A DNA stretch of 64,000 nucleotides from positions 787,456 to 851,455 of the forward strand of contig NZ_LR733413.1 in NCBI RefSeq assembly GCF_902506345.1. Reading direction: 5' to 3'. This stretch comes from Flavobacterium sp. 9R. GTDB taxonomy: Bacteria; Bacteroidota; Bacteroidia; Flavobacteriales; Flavobacteriaceae. The notes under the pieces were generated by a model. It was not told the DNA's origin and made no database searches. It worked only from the letters and a program-made list of their open reading frames with translations. This document shows, in pieces, positions 28,281 through 37,624 of this stretch. Position 1 is the stretch's first letter. Every line of letters begins with the position of its first letter. The position numbers were made by a program, and so were the translations under genes.

Positions 28281-29459
28281 TTATATTCTCTCAATTACTA
28301 TTGCTGATGCGCCTCCACCGCCATTGCAGATTGCTGCAGCTCCAATTTTTCCATTGTTTTGTTCTAGAACATTAATTAATGTAACAATTATTCTAGCACC
28401 AGAGCAACCTAGAGGATGTCCTAATGATACAGCTCCTCCATTAACATTGACTTTGTCATTGTTTAATCCAAGTATTTTTGAATTTGCTAATCCTACAACT
28501 GAAAACGCTTCATTAAATTCAAAGAAGTCAACATCATTTGTGGTTAATCCAGCTTTTTTTAGTGCAATAGGTAATGCTTTTGCTGGGCTAGTTGTAAACC
28601 ATTTAGGTTCCTGTGCGGCATCTGCATAACTTCTAATATAGGCCAAAGGTTTCAGGTTCAAAGATAATGCTTTTTCTTCACTCATAAGTACCAGTGCAGC
28701 TGCGCCATCATTGATTGTTGAGGCATTTGCTGCAGTTACAGTGCCATCTTTAGTAAATGCTGGATTTAAGCTAGGTATTCTGTCTAAATTAACATTAGAA
28801 AATTCTTCATCTTTACTAATAATTATTGGATCCCCTTTTCTTTGTGGTACAGAAACTGATACTACTTCATTATCAAATTTACCTTCTTTCCATGCTTCTG
28901 TAGATCTTTTGTAAGATTGAATTGCAAATGCATCTTGCTCTTCTCTTGAAATATTATATTCTTTTGCACATAAATCAGCACTAACACCCATCGCGTTATT
29001 GTCATAAGCATCGGTAAGTCCATCTTTTTGCATTCCATCGACCATTGTGCTAGGACCAAATTTTGTTCCAGATCGAAGATTCATATAATGAGGAATTAAA
29101 CTCATATTTTCCATTCCTCCAGCAATAATAATGTCGGCATCACCACACTGAATAGCTTGTGATGCAAGCATTACTGCTTTCATACCTGAAGCACAAACTT
29201 TATTGATTGTAGTACAAGCTACTTCATTTGATAATCCAGCAAAAATTGCTGCTTGTCTAGCGGGTGCTTGTCCAACACCTGCTTGAACAACATTTCCCAT
29301 ATAAACTTCATCGACTAAATTGGAGTCTAATTGAATTTTTTCCAAAGCCCCTTTAATTACAGCCGCTCCAAGTTTTGGGGCTGAAATACTTGATAAACCT
29401 CCCATAAAACTGCCAATTGGAGTTCTTACGGCAGAGACTATGACTACTTTCTTATTCAT
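28281..29459 (-). CDS. acetyl-CoA C-acyltransferase (thiolase)
   Basis: Type II thiolase of 392 residues that joins or splits acetyl-CoA units. The start at 29459 gives MNKKVVIVSAVRTPIGSFMG, the usual family N terminus. Active residues are the nucleophile Cys89 in NKVCASGMKAV, His in SLGHPLGCSG and the second Cys in AAICNGGGGASA. The length and GG-rich C terminus fit acetyl-CoA acetyltransferases; whether it serves fatty acid degradation, ketone body metabolism or leucine breakdown cannot be told from sequence. No other beta-oxidation gene is adjacent. The upstream gap of about 240 bases leads to the tRNA cluster. Confidence 0.93.
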   Translation of the reverse strand: MNKKVVIVSAVRTPIGSFMGGLSSISAPKLGAAVIKGALEKIQLDSNLVDEVYMGNVVQAGVGQAPARQAAIFAGLSNEVACTTINKVCASGMKAVMLASQAIQCGDADIIIAGGMENMSLIPHYMNLRSGTKFGPSTMVDGMQKDGLTDAYDNNAMGVSADLCAKEYNISREEQDAFAIQSYKRSTEAWKEGKFDNEVVSVSVPQRKGDPIIISKDEEFSNVNLDRIPSLNPAFTKDGTVTAANASTINDGAAALVLMSEEKALSLNLKPLAYIRSYADAAQEPKWFTTSPAKALPIALKKAGLTTNDVDFFEFNEAFSVVGLANSKILGLNNDKVNVNGGAVSLGHPLGCSGARIIVTLINVLEQNNGKIGAAAICNGGGGASAIVIERI

Positions 29460-29637
29460 AATGTAAAAATATGTTGATTTGTTTAGCAAATTTAATCTTT
29501 TTTGGCGCTATTTCATATTTTTATCAAATAATATGGAATAATTTGAGATTTGTGAAAGACTATTTTATTCTATTTGTTTGATTGTGAAGTGTTTTTGATT
29601 TTTATTGAATTTTATTTAAAAAAAAGCTACAAAATAG

Positions 29638-29668
29638 TTGTGAGAAACGTAAAGTTAACTTAAATTTG
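29638..29668 (+). promoter_or_regulatory. promoter of the tRNA cluster
   Basis: TTG at 29638-29640, a 20-base spacer, then TAAATTTG at 29661-29668, followed by C. This is a full match to the flavobacterial housekeeping promoter, 32 bases before tRNA-Ser. Confidence 0.75.
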
Positions 29669-29700
29669 CAACCGCAAAACGAGATAGTTTTCTTGTTTTA

Positions 29701-29784
29701 GGAGAGGTGCCAGAGCGGTAATGGAGCAGATTGCTAATCTGTCGACGGGTAACCGTCGCCAGGGTTCGAGTCCCTGTCTCTCCG
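29701..29784 (+). tRNA. tRNA-Ser (GCT)
   Basis: A class II tRNA with a long variable arm. Acceptor GGAGAGG pairs with TCTCTCC, the anticodon loop contains GCT, and the T arm is CAGGGTTCGAGTCCCTG. It reads codons AGC and AGU. CCA is not encoded. Confidence 0.95.
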
Positions 29785-29792
29785 CTTACACT

Positions 29793-29867
29793 CGGGGTGT
29801 AGCGTAGCCCGGTTATCGCGCCTGCTTTGGGAGCAGGAGGTCGCAGGTTCGAATCCTGCCACCCCGA
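29793..29867 (+). tRNA. tRNA-Pro (TGG)
   Basis: Acceptor CGGGGTG pairs with CACCCCG. The anticodon stem CCTGC/GCAGG encloses TTTGGGA, giving anticodon TGG. The T arm is GCAGGTTCGAATCCTGC. It starts 9 bases after tRNA-Ser. CCA is not encoded. Confidence 0.96.
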
Positions 29868-29874
29868 CAACAAT

Positions 29875-29948
<74 letters not shown>

Positions 29949-29951
29949 CTT

Positions 29952-29982
29952 AAAACGATACTAGAAATAGTATCGTTTTTTT
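29952..29982 (+). terminator. terminator of the tRNA cluster
   Basis: AAAACGATACTA pairs with TAGTATCGTTTT around GAAA, followed by more T. It lies 4 bases after tRNA-Arg. Confidence 0.92.
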
Positions 29983-30038
29983 GTTTTACAATGTTTTTTT
30001 TTGATTCAAATAGTATATATTTATAAAAACTTTTGATC

Positions 30039-30695
30039 ATGCGTTTTCTACTTCTTTCTGTTTTTTCTCTCTTTTTTTCTCCTATAATTTATAGCCAGTC
30101 CTCTGAAAAGCAATTAGCTACTAAAAATGGTTTAAAAGCATCAATTTCAGATACTACATTTGTGAATTTGAAAGATTATAGCACTGAATTTGTATATGAT
30201 ATGAAGTATGCAACAACCAATAACTTTTTAAAATCAAAAGTGTATGATTGTGCAGAATGTTTTTTGAGATTAAAAACGGTAAAAGCTTTAATTAAAGCCA
30301 ATGATAAGTTTATCAAAAAGGGGTATAGAATAAAACTTTTTGATTGTTACCGACCCTTAGATATTCAGAAAAAGATGTGGGAATTAGTTTCAAATCCAGA
30401 ATATGTTGCAGATCCTGCTAAAGGTTCTATACATAATCGAGGAGGGGCAGTTGACTTGACTCTTGTCACTCTAGAAGGAATAGAACTTAATATGGGAACG
30501 CCTTTTGATTTCTTTGGAAAAGAAGCAAGTCACAGTTATCCATTTTCTGATAAAAAAATAATGGATAACCGCAAAATGCTCAAGAAAATAATGCTTCAAA
30601 ATGGATTTAAAGCTTTTGAATCAGAATGGTGGCATTACAATTTAGCTTCTGCAATGACTGATAAAGTAGCCAATACAAAATGGGAATGTAATTAA
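30039..30695 (+). CDS. VanX-type D-Ala-D-Ala dipeptidase (M15D)
   Basis: A zinc dipeptidase that hydrolyses D-alanyl-D-alanine, 218 residues from the ATG at 30039. A signal peptide (MRFLLLSVFSLFFSPIIYSQ) points to the periplasm. The VanX signatures are complete: the transition-state Arg in DCYRPLDIQ, zinc ligands in SIHNRGGAVD (SxHxxGxAxD), and the catalytic Glu with the third ligand in ESEWWHYN. There are no vancomycin resistance genes near it, so a role in peptidoglycan turnover (like DdpX or PcgL) is more likely than resistance. It converges on the next gene with a 4-base overlap of stop codons. Confidence 0.93.
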   Translation: MRFLLLSVFSLFFSPIIYSQSSEKQLATKNGLKASISDTTFVNLKDYSTEFVYDMKYATTNNFLKSKVYDCAECFLRLKTVKALIKANDKFIKKGYRIKLFDCYRPLDIQKKMWELVSNPEYVADPAKGSIHNRGGAVDLTLVTLEGIELNMGTPFDFFGKEASHSYPFSDKKIMDNRKMLKKIMLQNGFKAFESEWWHYNLASAMTDKVANTKWECN

Positions 30696-31261
30696 TTTTC
30701 AATACAAGCAATATTCTTGATGAAATAGTTCTCAGGTTGGTAAACTTTATTGTCCAATTCGGACGTGAATTCTTTCTTTATAATGTAATCTTCTACATCT
30801 GTCAAATATTTTATTCGCATTAGTGATAATGGTGAGCTTTTTAACTTCTCAAAACTATCTTTTAAAAAGTAAAATTCTCCAGTAGTTACTCTATTGTCAA
30901 AACCTTTATCGTCTCTTAAAAGTGTTCCGCAGTTTTCTTGGTCTTTGTGGATTAAAGAAATAATGCTTCCATCATTTAATTGAAGAAATAATTTTGAGTT
31001 TTTATCAAAGCAATTGGCTTTTATGAAGCCTTTACTTTTTTGTATTAATTGTATGTTTAAAGTAGGAACACCATCGGTTAGAGCTAGTGAAAAGAAAATA
31101 TAGCTTGAGGTACCAGCAAAGTTTTTTTCGCTAATCATGTATTCTTTTGTGACTTTATAACTTCCAATAGAGTCTACTACATTGGTGCTGTATTCACATT
31201 GTTTTTGTGCAAATAATGAAAAGCTTGTGAGGGTAAAAATGATAAGTAATAGTTGTTTCAT
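30692..31261 (-). CDS. exported protein of unknown function
   Basis: A 189-residue protein with a clear signal peptide (MKQLLLIIFTLTSFSLFAQ). The mature part is beta-rich and holds four Cys residues, in KQCEYS, ANCFDKN, ENCGTLL and IACIEN, which could form two disulfides. I do not recognise a domain. It overlaps the stop codon of the VanX gene by 4 bases and lies 7 bases after the methyltransferase gene, so it may be the last gene of a minus-strand transcript. Confidence 0.75.
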   Translation of the reverse strand: MKQLLLIIFTLTSFSLFAQKQCEYSTNVVDSIGSYKVTKEYMISEKNFAGTSSYIFFSLALTDGVPTLNIQLIQKSKGFIKANCFDKNSKLFLQLNDGSIISLIHKDQENCGTLLRDDKGFDNRVTTGEFYFLKDSFEKLKSSPLSLMRIKYLTDVEDYIIKKEFTSELDNKVYQPENYFIKNIACIEN

Positions 31262-31267
31262 GTTGTT

Positions 31268-32440
31268 TTAAATTTTGCTGCAAATTAAAACTATTTTGTT
31301 ATTATTTATATCTGTTGTAAAAAAACAATAACTATTTCCTCCATCTTTTATTTTCCACTTTTTTCTAATGTTTTCCACACTTTCTGAGAAATTTCGAGTA
31401 GTAATATTTGCTTTTTGATTCACTAAATTCGTTTTTAATTCTAATTTATTGTAATTCAGTTTTTTGTTGATTTTGAATCTTCTTCCAGGAAAGTCAATCA
31501 ATTCTGAATTAGTATACAAATGTGAATTTAGATGTAATTTATTCAACTTAAAAACGGAACTAACGGCATCAAAACCTCCAGATTTCATTATTGCACTATT
31601 AGGTTCGTAAAGGTATTCTTCTGGCAAACCATAAGTTGGCTCGCAGTCAAATGTAGGAAGCTCAAATTTTTCCTCTTTATTTTTAAGGAGATTTACAGTT
31701 TTTATGAAAACGTGCCCCGTATAGTCTTTATGAAGTTCCCATAATAGTTCTTTTACTTCATTGTTTAAGGCGACGATATGTATAGATTTTACATTTTTTA
31801 ATTCTGATAAACCTGCTGTTATGTCTAATAGTGGTGCAGTTTTTATTAGAATTGATTTTGATTTTGAAAAATACAAATCAATGTTCTCTGGTACGTTAGG
31901 AAGACAATCTTTTAACATAAAAACTTTTCCTTTGCTTTCGCTTCTTCGAGAGGGGTCAATATAAATCCAATCCCAAGTTTGCTCAATAGAACAAATAGTG
32001 TTTTGGCTATCACCAGTTTTACATTCAATGTTTGCAGCCTTTAATTGTTTAAAGTTGTGAGCTGTAATTGCTGAAAGCTCAGGATTAATTTCGCAATGAA
32101 CCACTTTATTGAACTTTTTAGCAAAATAAAAATCATCAACACCTAATCCGCCAGTTAGATCTATTAAGTTGGTTCCTGTAATTAAATTAGATTTATATAA
32201 AGCAGTAATTTCAGAAGAAGTTTGCTCTATTGAAATTTTGGGTGGGTATACGATGTTTGTCGTTGAAAACCAAGTAGGAAGTTTTTCTTTAGCTTTGGCT
32301 TTGCTTTCTATTTGGCCTATAATTGTTTTCCATTCAATATTTGGAAATGGATTTTTTTGTAAAGCGAGTTTAGTTATGTTTTGGTCTAATTGATCGTTTA
32401 TGAAATTTTGAACGTCAATGTTTAAAAAGTCGAAATTCAA
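31268..32440 (-). CDS. SAM methyltransferase with THUMP-like tail
   Basis: A class I methyltransferase of 390 residues. The SAM-binding motif is NLIDLTGGLGVDDFYFAK, with the acidic strand end in VVHCEINPEL and the catalytic-loop segment YIDPSRR. The C-terminal third (from about residue 295) resembles the THUMP-like domain found in this Bacteroidota group. The substrate is probably RNA but is not known. The start is TTG at 32440, two bases after the stop of the AI-2E gene, because no in-frame ATG exists there. It is translated from the same transcript as the transporter. Confidence 0.85.
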   Translation of the reverse strand: MNFDFLNIDVQNFINDQLDQNITKLALQKNPFPNIEWKTIIGQIESKAKAKEKLPTWFSTTNIVYPPKISIEQTSSEITALYKSNLITGTNLIDLTGGLGVDDFYFAKKFNKVVHCEINPELSAITAHNFKQLKAANIECKTGDSQNTICSIEQTWDWIYIDPSRRSESKGKVFMLKDCLPNVPENIDLYFSKSKSILIKTAPLLDITAGLSELKNVKSIHIVALNNEVKELLWELHKDYTGHVFIKTVNLLKNKEEKFELPTFDCEPTYGLPEEYLYEPNSAIMKSGGFDAVSSVFKLNKLHLNSHLYTNSELIDFPGRRFKINKKLNYNKLELKTNLVNQKANITTRNFSESVENIRKKWKIKDGGNSYCFFTTDINNNKIVLICSKI

Positions 32441-32442
32441 GT

Positions 32443-33534
32443 TTAAATGTCTTTGGTTAACAATTGAATAATTTTATTATCTGGAAAAAATTCTTTTCCT
32501 ATTACTTTCAAAATAGTGTACAAAGGTACAGCTATTACCATTCCTAATATTCCAAATAAAAAGCCTGCAATAAGGATGACTAAAAAGATTTCTAAGGGAT
32601 GTGAACTTACACTTTTGGAAAAAATAATTGGCTGTGATAGGTTGTTGTCTATAAGTTGTACAATCCAAAATCCAATCAAAACGTAAATAGTAGTAGGTAG
32701 AATTTCGGTTTGAAAATCGCTGCCAAGATGGCTAATCATAGAAAGAATTGCTGCTAAAACAGACGCAATCAGTGGTCCAATGTATGGAATGATATTTAAT
32801 ACAGCACATAGAAAAGCAATGATGATGGCATTTGGAATACCGAAAATTAATAAAACGATTAAATACAGAAGAAACACAATAAAGAGTTGGAGTAATAAGC
32901 CAATAAAATAGCGAGAGAGCAAATGGTTGATTTTTTCTAATGAATTCAATATTTGTTCTTCATGACTATCTGGGATTAATTTTTTGGCTCCCACGATAAA
33001 AAGTACACGATCTTTTAAGAAAAAAAAAGTGATGAATAAAACCGAAGCCAATCCCATTCCAAAACTACTGACAACACCTAAAATAGAATTTAAAAAATTA
33101 GGAATGATTCCAAAATTTATTTTTGAAGTGATGTTGTTGAAATTGAGTAGCTTTTTTGCATTGATGTGATGGCTTTCTAAAAATGCATTGATTTGGTTAA
33201 TGAGTTCGATGGCATTTTTTTCTATTTCTTTCGTATTTAAAAGTGAAAGATTCTGACTTTGTGAAGTGATTAAAGGAACAAATAAAATTAGTATTCCAAA
33301 GATTATAGCTATAAATATTGCTATTGTTGTAATAGTTGCTAGGTTGTGTGAAAACTTTAATCTTTTTTTGAAAAAATCTAAAAAAGGATTGCCAATCAAG
33401 GTCAAAATTAAAGCAACCACAAGGTAAATTAAAACAGATTGTATTTGATATAAAAAGTAAATACCTAATGCTGAGGCTACAATAATTACTATTGCTCTAA
33501 TTATTCCGTTTGCAATTAATTTTGAAGTTATCAT
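32443..33534 (-). CDS. AI-2E family transporter
   Basis: A 363-residue integral membrane protein of the AI-2E (PerM/TqsA/YhhT) family. Two N-terminal helices (IRAIVIIVASALGIYFLYQ and LIYLVVALILTLIGNPFLDF) are followed by a third, then an extracytoplasmic helical stretch with coiled-coil character (residues about 75-145), then four or five more helices including LCAVLNIIPYIGPLIASVLA, a family hallmark. The family transports varied small molecules and exports autoinducer in a few cases; the substrate here is unknown. It sits between the metalloprotease terminator and the methyltransferase. Confidence 0.9.
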   Translation of the reverse strand: MITSKLIANGIIRAIVIIVASALGIYFLYQIQSVLIYLVVALILTLIGNPFLDFFKKRLKFSHNLATITTIAIFIAIIFGILILFVPLITSQSQNLSLLNTKEIEKNAIELINQINAFLESHHINAKKLLNFNNITSKINFGIIPNFLNSILGVVSSFGMGLASVLFITFFFLKDRVLFIVGAKKLIPDSHEEQILNSLEKINHLLSRYFIGLLLQLFIVFLLYLIVLLIFGIPNAIIIAFLCAVLNIIPYIGPLIASVLAAILSMISHLGSDFQTEILPTTIYVLIGFWIVQLIDNNLSQPIIFSKSVSSHPLEIFLVILIAGFLFGILGMVIAVPLYTILKVIGKEFFPDNKIIQLLTKDI

Positions 33535-33560
33535 ATGGTCGATTTAGTTCATAAATATAT

Positions 33561-33590
33561 AAAAAAAACTCGCTATGTCTAGCGAGTTTT
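33561..33590 (-). terminator. terminator after the M43 protease
   Basis: On the minus strand AACTCGCT pairs with AGCGAGTT around a 6-base loop, followed by a T run. It separates the protease from the AI-2E unit. Confidence 0.85.
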
Positions 33591-33613
33591 AATTGCAATC
33601 ATTTTTTTAAAGA

Positions 33614-34570
33614 TTAGATTCCGAATCCAGATCTAGCTCCACCACTTACAAATAGAGCAGCCATTCTAGCTTTTTGTCCATTAGTAAACATATACATTCC
33701 TCTATCGTCAGTGTAATCCATGTAGTTCATAGTCATTTCTACGGGTGTTCCAGTACAAGTACTTAAGTGTGGATAAGCAGGAACTCCGTAGTTTGCAGCA
33801 TTGTGAGTAGGTGTGTCAGCAACTAAATCACTTCCACATGTAGCATCACCCCAAATGTGTCTAAGGTTCATCCAGTGTCCTACTTCGTGGCTCGCTGTTC
33901 TTCCTAAGTTGTAAGGATAGCTTGCTCCTGTGTTGCTTGTTACTCCAAAATATTTAGAATCTATTACCACACCATCTGTTGCAGCTGCTCCACCAGGAAA
34001 TTGTGCATATCCTAAAATTCCGCCACCTATAGTGCAAGCCCATAAGTTTAGAGTGTTTGATGGAGAAGTTGGTGCAATACCACCTTGTTTGGTTTTTTTC
34101 ATAGCATCTCTTGTTCCCCAAGATGTTTTGGTTGTAGACTTACGGTTGATTTTAACTAATTCAAAAGTAATCCCAACATTTGCGGCAACACCAGCAAATA
34201 GAGCAGGAGTGCTTGAGAAATCAGCATTTGTTGCAGTAAAGTCTTTGTTTAAAACAGCAATTTGAGATTGAATCAAGGCGTCAGAAATATTTTCTGCTGC
34301 AGTACGATATAGTACATTTACAACAACAGGAATAACTACTTTTCCGTTTACTAATCTACCTGTTAATCTAGCTTTTTGTGTAAACTCTTCGATTTGGTTC
34401 ATACGAATTGCTAAAGTTGGGTCGGCTGCTAATTGTGCTTGAAATACTTCATTTGTTGCGCAACCTCTTCTTGCAACGGCTTGTTCAGTTGAATTTGAAT
34501 TTAATGTTTCTTCATTTTGACAAGAAAAAAGCATTAGAATAAGCCCTGCACTCAATAAAATTTTTTTCAT
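33614..34570 (-). CDS. M43 family zinc metalloprotease lipoprotein
   Basis: A 318-residue pappalysin/cytophagalysin-type protease. The N terminus is a lipoprotein signal with Cys17 after LMLFS. The zinc motif is HEVGHWMNLRHIWGD (HExxHxxxxxH) at about residue 228, and the Met-turn is MNYMDYTDDRGMYMFT. Cysteines in the ATCGSD and STCTGTP segments match the disulfide pattern of the family. I see no T9SS tail, so it should stay membrane-anchored. It is monocistronic, with a terminator downstream and a 137-base AT-rich gap upstream. Confidence 0.92.
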   Translation of the reverse strand: MKKILLSAGLILMLFSCQNEETLNSNSTEQAVARRGCATNEVFQAQLAADPTLAIRMNQIEEFTQKARLTGRLVNGKVVIPVVVNVLYRTAAENISDALIQSQIAVLNKDFTATNADFSSTPALFAGVAANVGITFELVKINRKSTTKTSWGTRDAMKKTKQGGIAPTSPSNTLNLWACTIGGGILGYAQFPGGAAATDGVVIDSKYFGVTSNTGASYPYNLGRTASHEVGHWMNLRHIWGDATCGSDLVADTPTHNAANYGVPAYPHLSTCTGTPVEMTMNYMDYTDDRGMYMFTNGQKARMAALFVSGGARSGFGI

Positions 34571-34707
34571 AATTTGGGTTTTGTTAAATTGTTATAAAAA
34601 AGTTAATTTGGTTAATTCATTAACAATTTTATAACATTTTTTTTAAACTACCAATTTTTTTTATGAAATATTTTAAAATAATTGTTTGTCATTCAGTTGT
34701 TTAAATG

Positions 34708-35211
34708 TTATCTCATTTTTCTGGTAAGCTCGTACAGCGCAATTCCAGTGGCCTGAACGACATTCATACTGCTGTTTTTTCCAAACATTTCAATATGAGT
34801 GATTTGATGGGATTTTTTTAAAAAACAATCTGAAACGCCTTCAATTTCATTTCCAATTAGGAGAGCAATTTTTTTGTTTTTTTCAATTTCAATGTTTTCT
34901 ATAGGAATACTATTTGAAGTAATTTCCAATGCGATGATTTCATATTCATTTTCAATTAAAAAAGCCATTACTTCTTCTTTGGTTTCATATAATTGGTATG
35001 GGACGTGAAGATGAGTATTACGGGACGTTTTATTAATCTTCCTATGATTCATTTGATTGCCTATGCCTAGAAAAATTATTTTTTCTACACCAAATGCCTC
35101 ACAAATTCTAAAAAGTGAGCCTATGTTAGGTTGAAAAACAATCGAATCACAAACTAAAGTTATTGGAAATTGCCTAGTAACGAAAGGTACCGATTCATGA
35201 TTTAACTGCAT
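34708..35211 (-). CDS. SpoU/TrmH family RNA methyltransferase
   Basis: A 167-residue SPOUT methyltransferase that makes 2'-O-methyl groups in tRNA or rRNA. The three family motifs are FQPNIGSLFRICEAFGVEKI (motif 1), ALLIGNEIEGVSD (motif 2) and MFGKNSSMNVVQATGIALYE (motif 3), which form the knotted SAM site. The size is that of a minimal catalytic domain like TrmL, without an N-terminal RNA-binding domain. The target is unknown. The DUF4159 gene lies 10 bases upstream, so the two are cotranscribed. Confidence 0.9.
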   Translation of the reverse strand: MQLNHESVPFVTRQFPITLVCDSIVFQPNIGSLFRICEAFGVEKIIFLGIGNQMNHRKINKTSRNTHLHVPYQLYETKEEVMAFLIENEYEIIALEITSNSIPIENIEIEKNKKIALLIGNEIEGVSDCFLKKSHQITHIEMFGKNSSMNVVQATGIALYELTRKMR

Positions 35212-35221
35212 GAAGGAGGAT

Positions 35222-35863
35222 TTAATTATTAAAAATATAATGAATAATGTTAGCGCCCATTTTTAATGCTTTTTGGCGTACTTCAATTGGGTCATTGTTT
35301 ACTTCTGCATCTTCCCAACCATCTCCTAAATCGCATTCATAAGTATATAATAGGACTAAACGATTTTCTATAAAAACGCCAAAGGCTTGTGGTCTTTTGC
35401 CATCGTGCTCATGAATTTTAGGAAGACCCGATGTAAAAATATAGGGCTTTTGGAAAATAGAATGGTTTGATGGTATCTCTATTAATTCATTGTTCGGGAA
35501 AAGTTTTTTTATTTCTTTTCTTATGTATTGATCCATTCCATAATTATCATCGATATGAAGAAATCCTCCTGCTTCTAAATATTTTTTTAAATTGTCTCTG
35601 TCATTATCACTAAAGACTACATTGCCATGCCCTGTCATGTGTATGAAAGGATATGAAAATAAATCAGGACTACTTGGTTCTACTGTTGCAGGTTTTGCTT
35701 TAATTCTCGTATTTATATTTGAATTGCAGAATTTAATTAAATTAGGAAGGGAAGTAGGGTTAGCATACCAATCGCCACCTCCATTATATTTTAATAAAGC
35801 AATTTCTTGAGCATAACTTACAGAAGAAATAAAAAAAACAAAAAATAAAAGACTTCTTATCAT
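35222..35863 (-). CDS. DUF4159 exported protein
   Basis: A 213-residue protein with a signal peptide (MIRSLLFFVFFISSVSYAQ) followed by a DUF4159 domain. Typical segments are LLKYNGGGDWYANPTSL, FIHMTGHGNVVFSD, YLEAGGFLHIDDNYGMD and YTYECDLGDGWED, which resemble a glutamine-amidotransferase-like flavodoxin fold. The biochemical role is unknown. In other Bacteroidota it often sits near MoxR/BatA-type or RNA-modification genes. Here it lies between rsmE and the SpoU methylase in a minus-strand run. Confidence 0.85.
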   Translation of the reverse strand: MIRSLLFFVFFISSVSYAQEIALLKYNGGGDWYANPTSLPNLIKFCNSNINTRIKAKPATVEPSSPDLFSYPFIHMTGHGNVVFSDNDRDNLKKYLEAGGFLHIDDNYGMDQYIRKEIKKLFPNNELIEIPSNHSIFQKPYIFTSGLPKIHEHDGKRPQAFGVFIENRLVLLYTYECDLGDGWEDAEVNNDPIEVRQKALKMGANIIHYIFNN

Positions 35864-35894
35864 TATGAAGTTGATTTATAATAAATTAATGGTT

Positions 35895-36599
35895 TTACTC
35901 ATTAAAAAACACTACACTGTGACAAGCCACAACTGCTGCGGTCTCTGTTCTTAATCTAGTATTTCCAAGGGTGACGGGTATAAAATTGTGATCTAAAGCT
36001 AATTCGATTTCTTTTTCTGAAAAATCACCTTCTGGACCAATCAGAATTGTAGTTTTTGTATTTGTATTCAAAACAGATTTTAATGATTTTTTATCCGTCT
36101 CTTCGCAATGAGCAATCAGTAATTGTCCTTGGTGTTGTTGTTTAATGAAATTTTTAAAAGTTATGGCATCGTTTAGTTTTGGTAAATAAAATTGATTACA
36201 CTGTTTCATTGCTGTCAAAATTATTTTTTCAAAACGCTCTTTATTGATGACTTTTCTTTCTGAGCGATCACAGATTATGGGTGTGATTTCTTGAATTCCA
36301 ATTTCGGTCGCTTTTTCTAAAAACCATTCATAACGATCATTCATTTTGGTTGGTGCCACTACTAAATGTAAAGGATGCTTTGTTGGTTCTTTTTTTTCAA
36401 AAGATAATATTGAAACGGTACATTTACTATCAGAAGCAAGAGAAATTTCTGTTTTGAATAAATCCCCTAATCCATTAGTAACAAATAGTATGTCACCATC
36501 TTTTTTACGTAAAACTTTAATTATATGTTTGCTTTCTTCTTTGTCAAAAACAAATGAAGTACTGGTTTCGTTTATGAGAGAACTATAAAATAATTGCAT
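35895..36599 (-). CDS. rsmE: 16S rRNA m3U1498 methyltransferase
   Basis: RsmE methylates N3 of U1498 in 16S rRNA. 234 residues. The N-terminal PUA-like part (ESKHIIKVLRKKDGDILFVT) is followed by a SPOUT domain with VAPTKMNDRYEWFLEKATE, TTILIGPEGDFSEKEIEL and VTLGNTRLRTETAAVVA, all diagnostic for the family. It starts 2 bases after the tsaD stop, so the two genes are translationally coupled. Confidence 0.96.
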   Translation of the reverse strand: MQLFYSSLINETSTSFVFDKEESKHIIKVLRKKDGDILFVTNGLGDLFKTEISLASDSKCTVSILSFEKKEPTKHPLHLVVAPTKMNDRYEWFLEKATEIGIQEITPIICDRSERKVINKERFEKIILTAMKQCNQFYLPKLNDAITFKNFIKQQHQGQLLIAHCEETDKKSLKSVLNTNTKTTILIGPEGDFSEKEIELALDHNFIPVTLGNTRLRTETAAVVACHSVVFFNE

Positions 36600-36601
36600 A
36601 T

Positions 36602-37624
36602 TTAAAATTGGATTCTTGCTTTTGAAACTACTGAGGAAGTTTCAAAATGTTGAGATAAATATTTTTGATAACCAACGATTCCTATCATAGCTGCATTATC
36701 TGTTGTGTATTCAAATTTGGGTATAAAAGTTTTCCAGCCATACTTTTTTTCTGCTTCTTTTAAAGTGTTTCTAATTCCTGAATTTGCAGAAACGCCACCT
36801 CCAATTGCAATTTGATTTATTCCAGTTTCTTTAACAGCTTGTTTTACTTTATCCATTAAAATTTCAATGATGGTATGTTGGATAGAAGCACAAATGTCAT
36901 TTTTATTCTCTTCAATAAAAGAAGGATTCTCTTTTTGATTTTTTTGTATAAAATAAAGAATTGCAGTTTTCAATCCAGAAAAACTAAAATCTAGTCCAGC
37001 TACTTTTGGTTTAGTAAATGCGAATGCTTTTGGATTACCACTTTGGGCTAATTTGTCAACTAACGGTCCTCCTGGGTAAGGTAATCCAAGGATTTTGGCA
37101 CTCTTGTCAAATGCTTCACCTACTGCATCATCTGTAGTTTCACCTATGATAGTCATATCAAAAAAACCATCTACGCGAACAATCTGTGTATGACCGCCGC
37201 TGATGGTTAAAGCCAAAAAAGGAAATTCAGGTTTTTCATATCCTTCTTCATCTATAAAATGAGCTAGGATGTGAGCATGCATATGATTTACAGCTATTAA
37301 TGGAATATTCAGTGCAGTAGCTAAAGACTTTGCAAAGGAACTACCAACGAGTAAAGAACCCATTAATCCAGGTCCTTGTGTAAAGGCAATGGCAGAAAGT
37401 TGTTCTTTAGTTATGTCTGCTTTTTTCAATGCAGCATCAATAACTGGAACAATATTTTGCTGATGGGCTCTTGAGGCCAATTCTGGAACAACTCCGCCGT
37501 ATTGATTATGAATCAGTTGATTGGCTACAACATTTGACAATACTTTATCGTTATAAAGAACCGCGGCTGCTGTATCATCACAAGAGCTTTCAATGGCAAG
37601 AATAAAAACACCTTGATTTCGCAT
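36602..37624 (-). CDS. tsaD: tRNA t6A threonylcarbamoyltransferase
   Basis: TsaD transfers threonylcarbamoyl to A37 of ANN-decoding tRNAs, with TsaB and TsaE as partners. The start at 37624 gives 340 residues beginning MRNQGVFILAIESSCDDTAA; a TTG four codons earlier is less likely. The metal ligands are in NHMHAHILAHF, and the ATP-binding segments are LTISGGHTQIV and AIGGGVSANSGIR. The gene is full length, essential in most bacteria, and heads a two-gene unit with rsmE. It is divergent from tamB. Confidence 0.97.
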   Translation of the reverse strand: MRNQGVFILAIESSCDDTAAAVLYNDKVLSNVVANQLIHNQYGGVVPELASRAHQQNIVPVIDAALKKADITKEQLSAIAFTQGPGLMGSLLVGSSFAKSLATALNIPLIAVNHMHAHILAHFIDEEGYEKPEFPFLALTISGGHTQIVRVDGFFDMTIIGETTDDAVGEAFDKSAKILGLPYPGGPLVDKLAQSGNPKAFAFTKPKVAGLDFSFSGLKTAILYFIQKNQKENPSFIEENKNDICASIQHTIIEILMDKVKQAVKETGINQIAIGGGVSANSGIRNTLKEAEKKYGWKTFIPKFEYTTDNAAMIGIVGYQKYLSQHFETSSVVSKARIQF

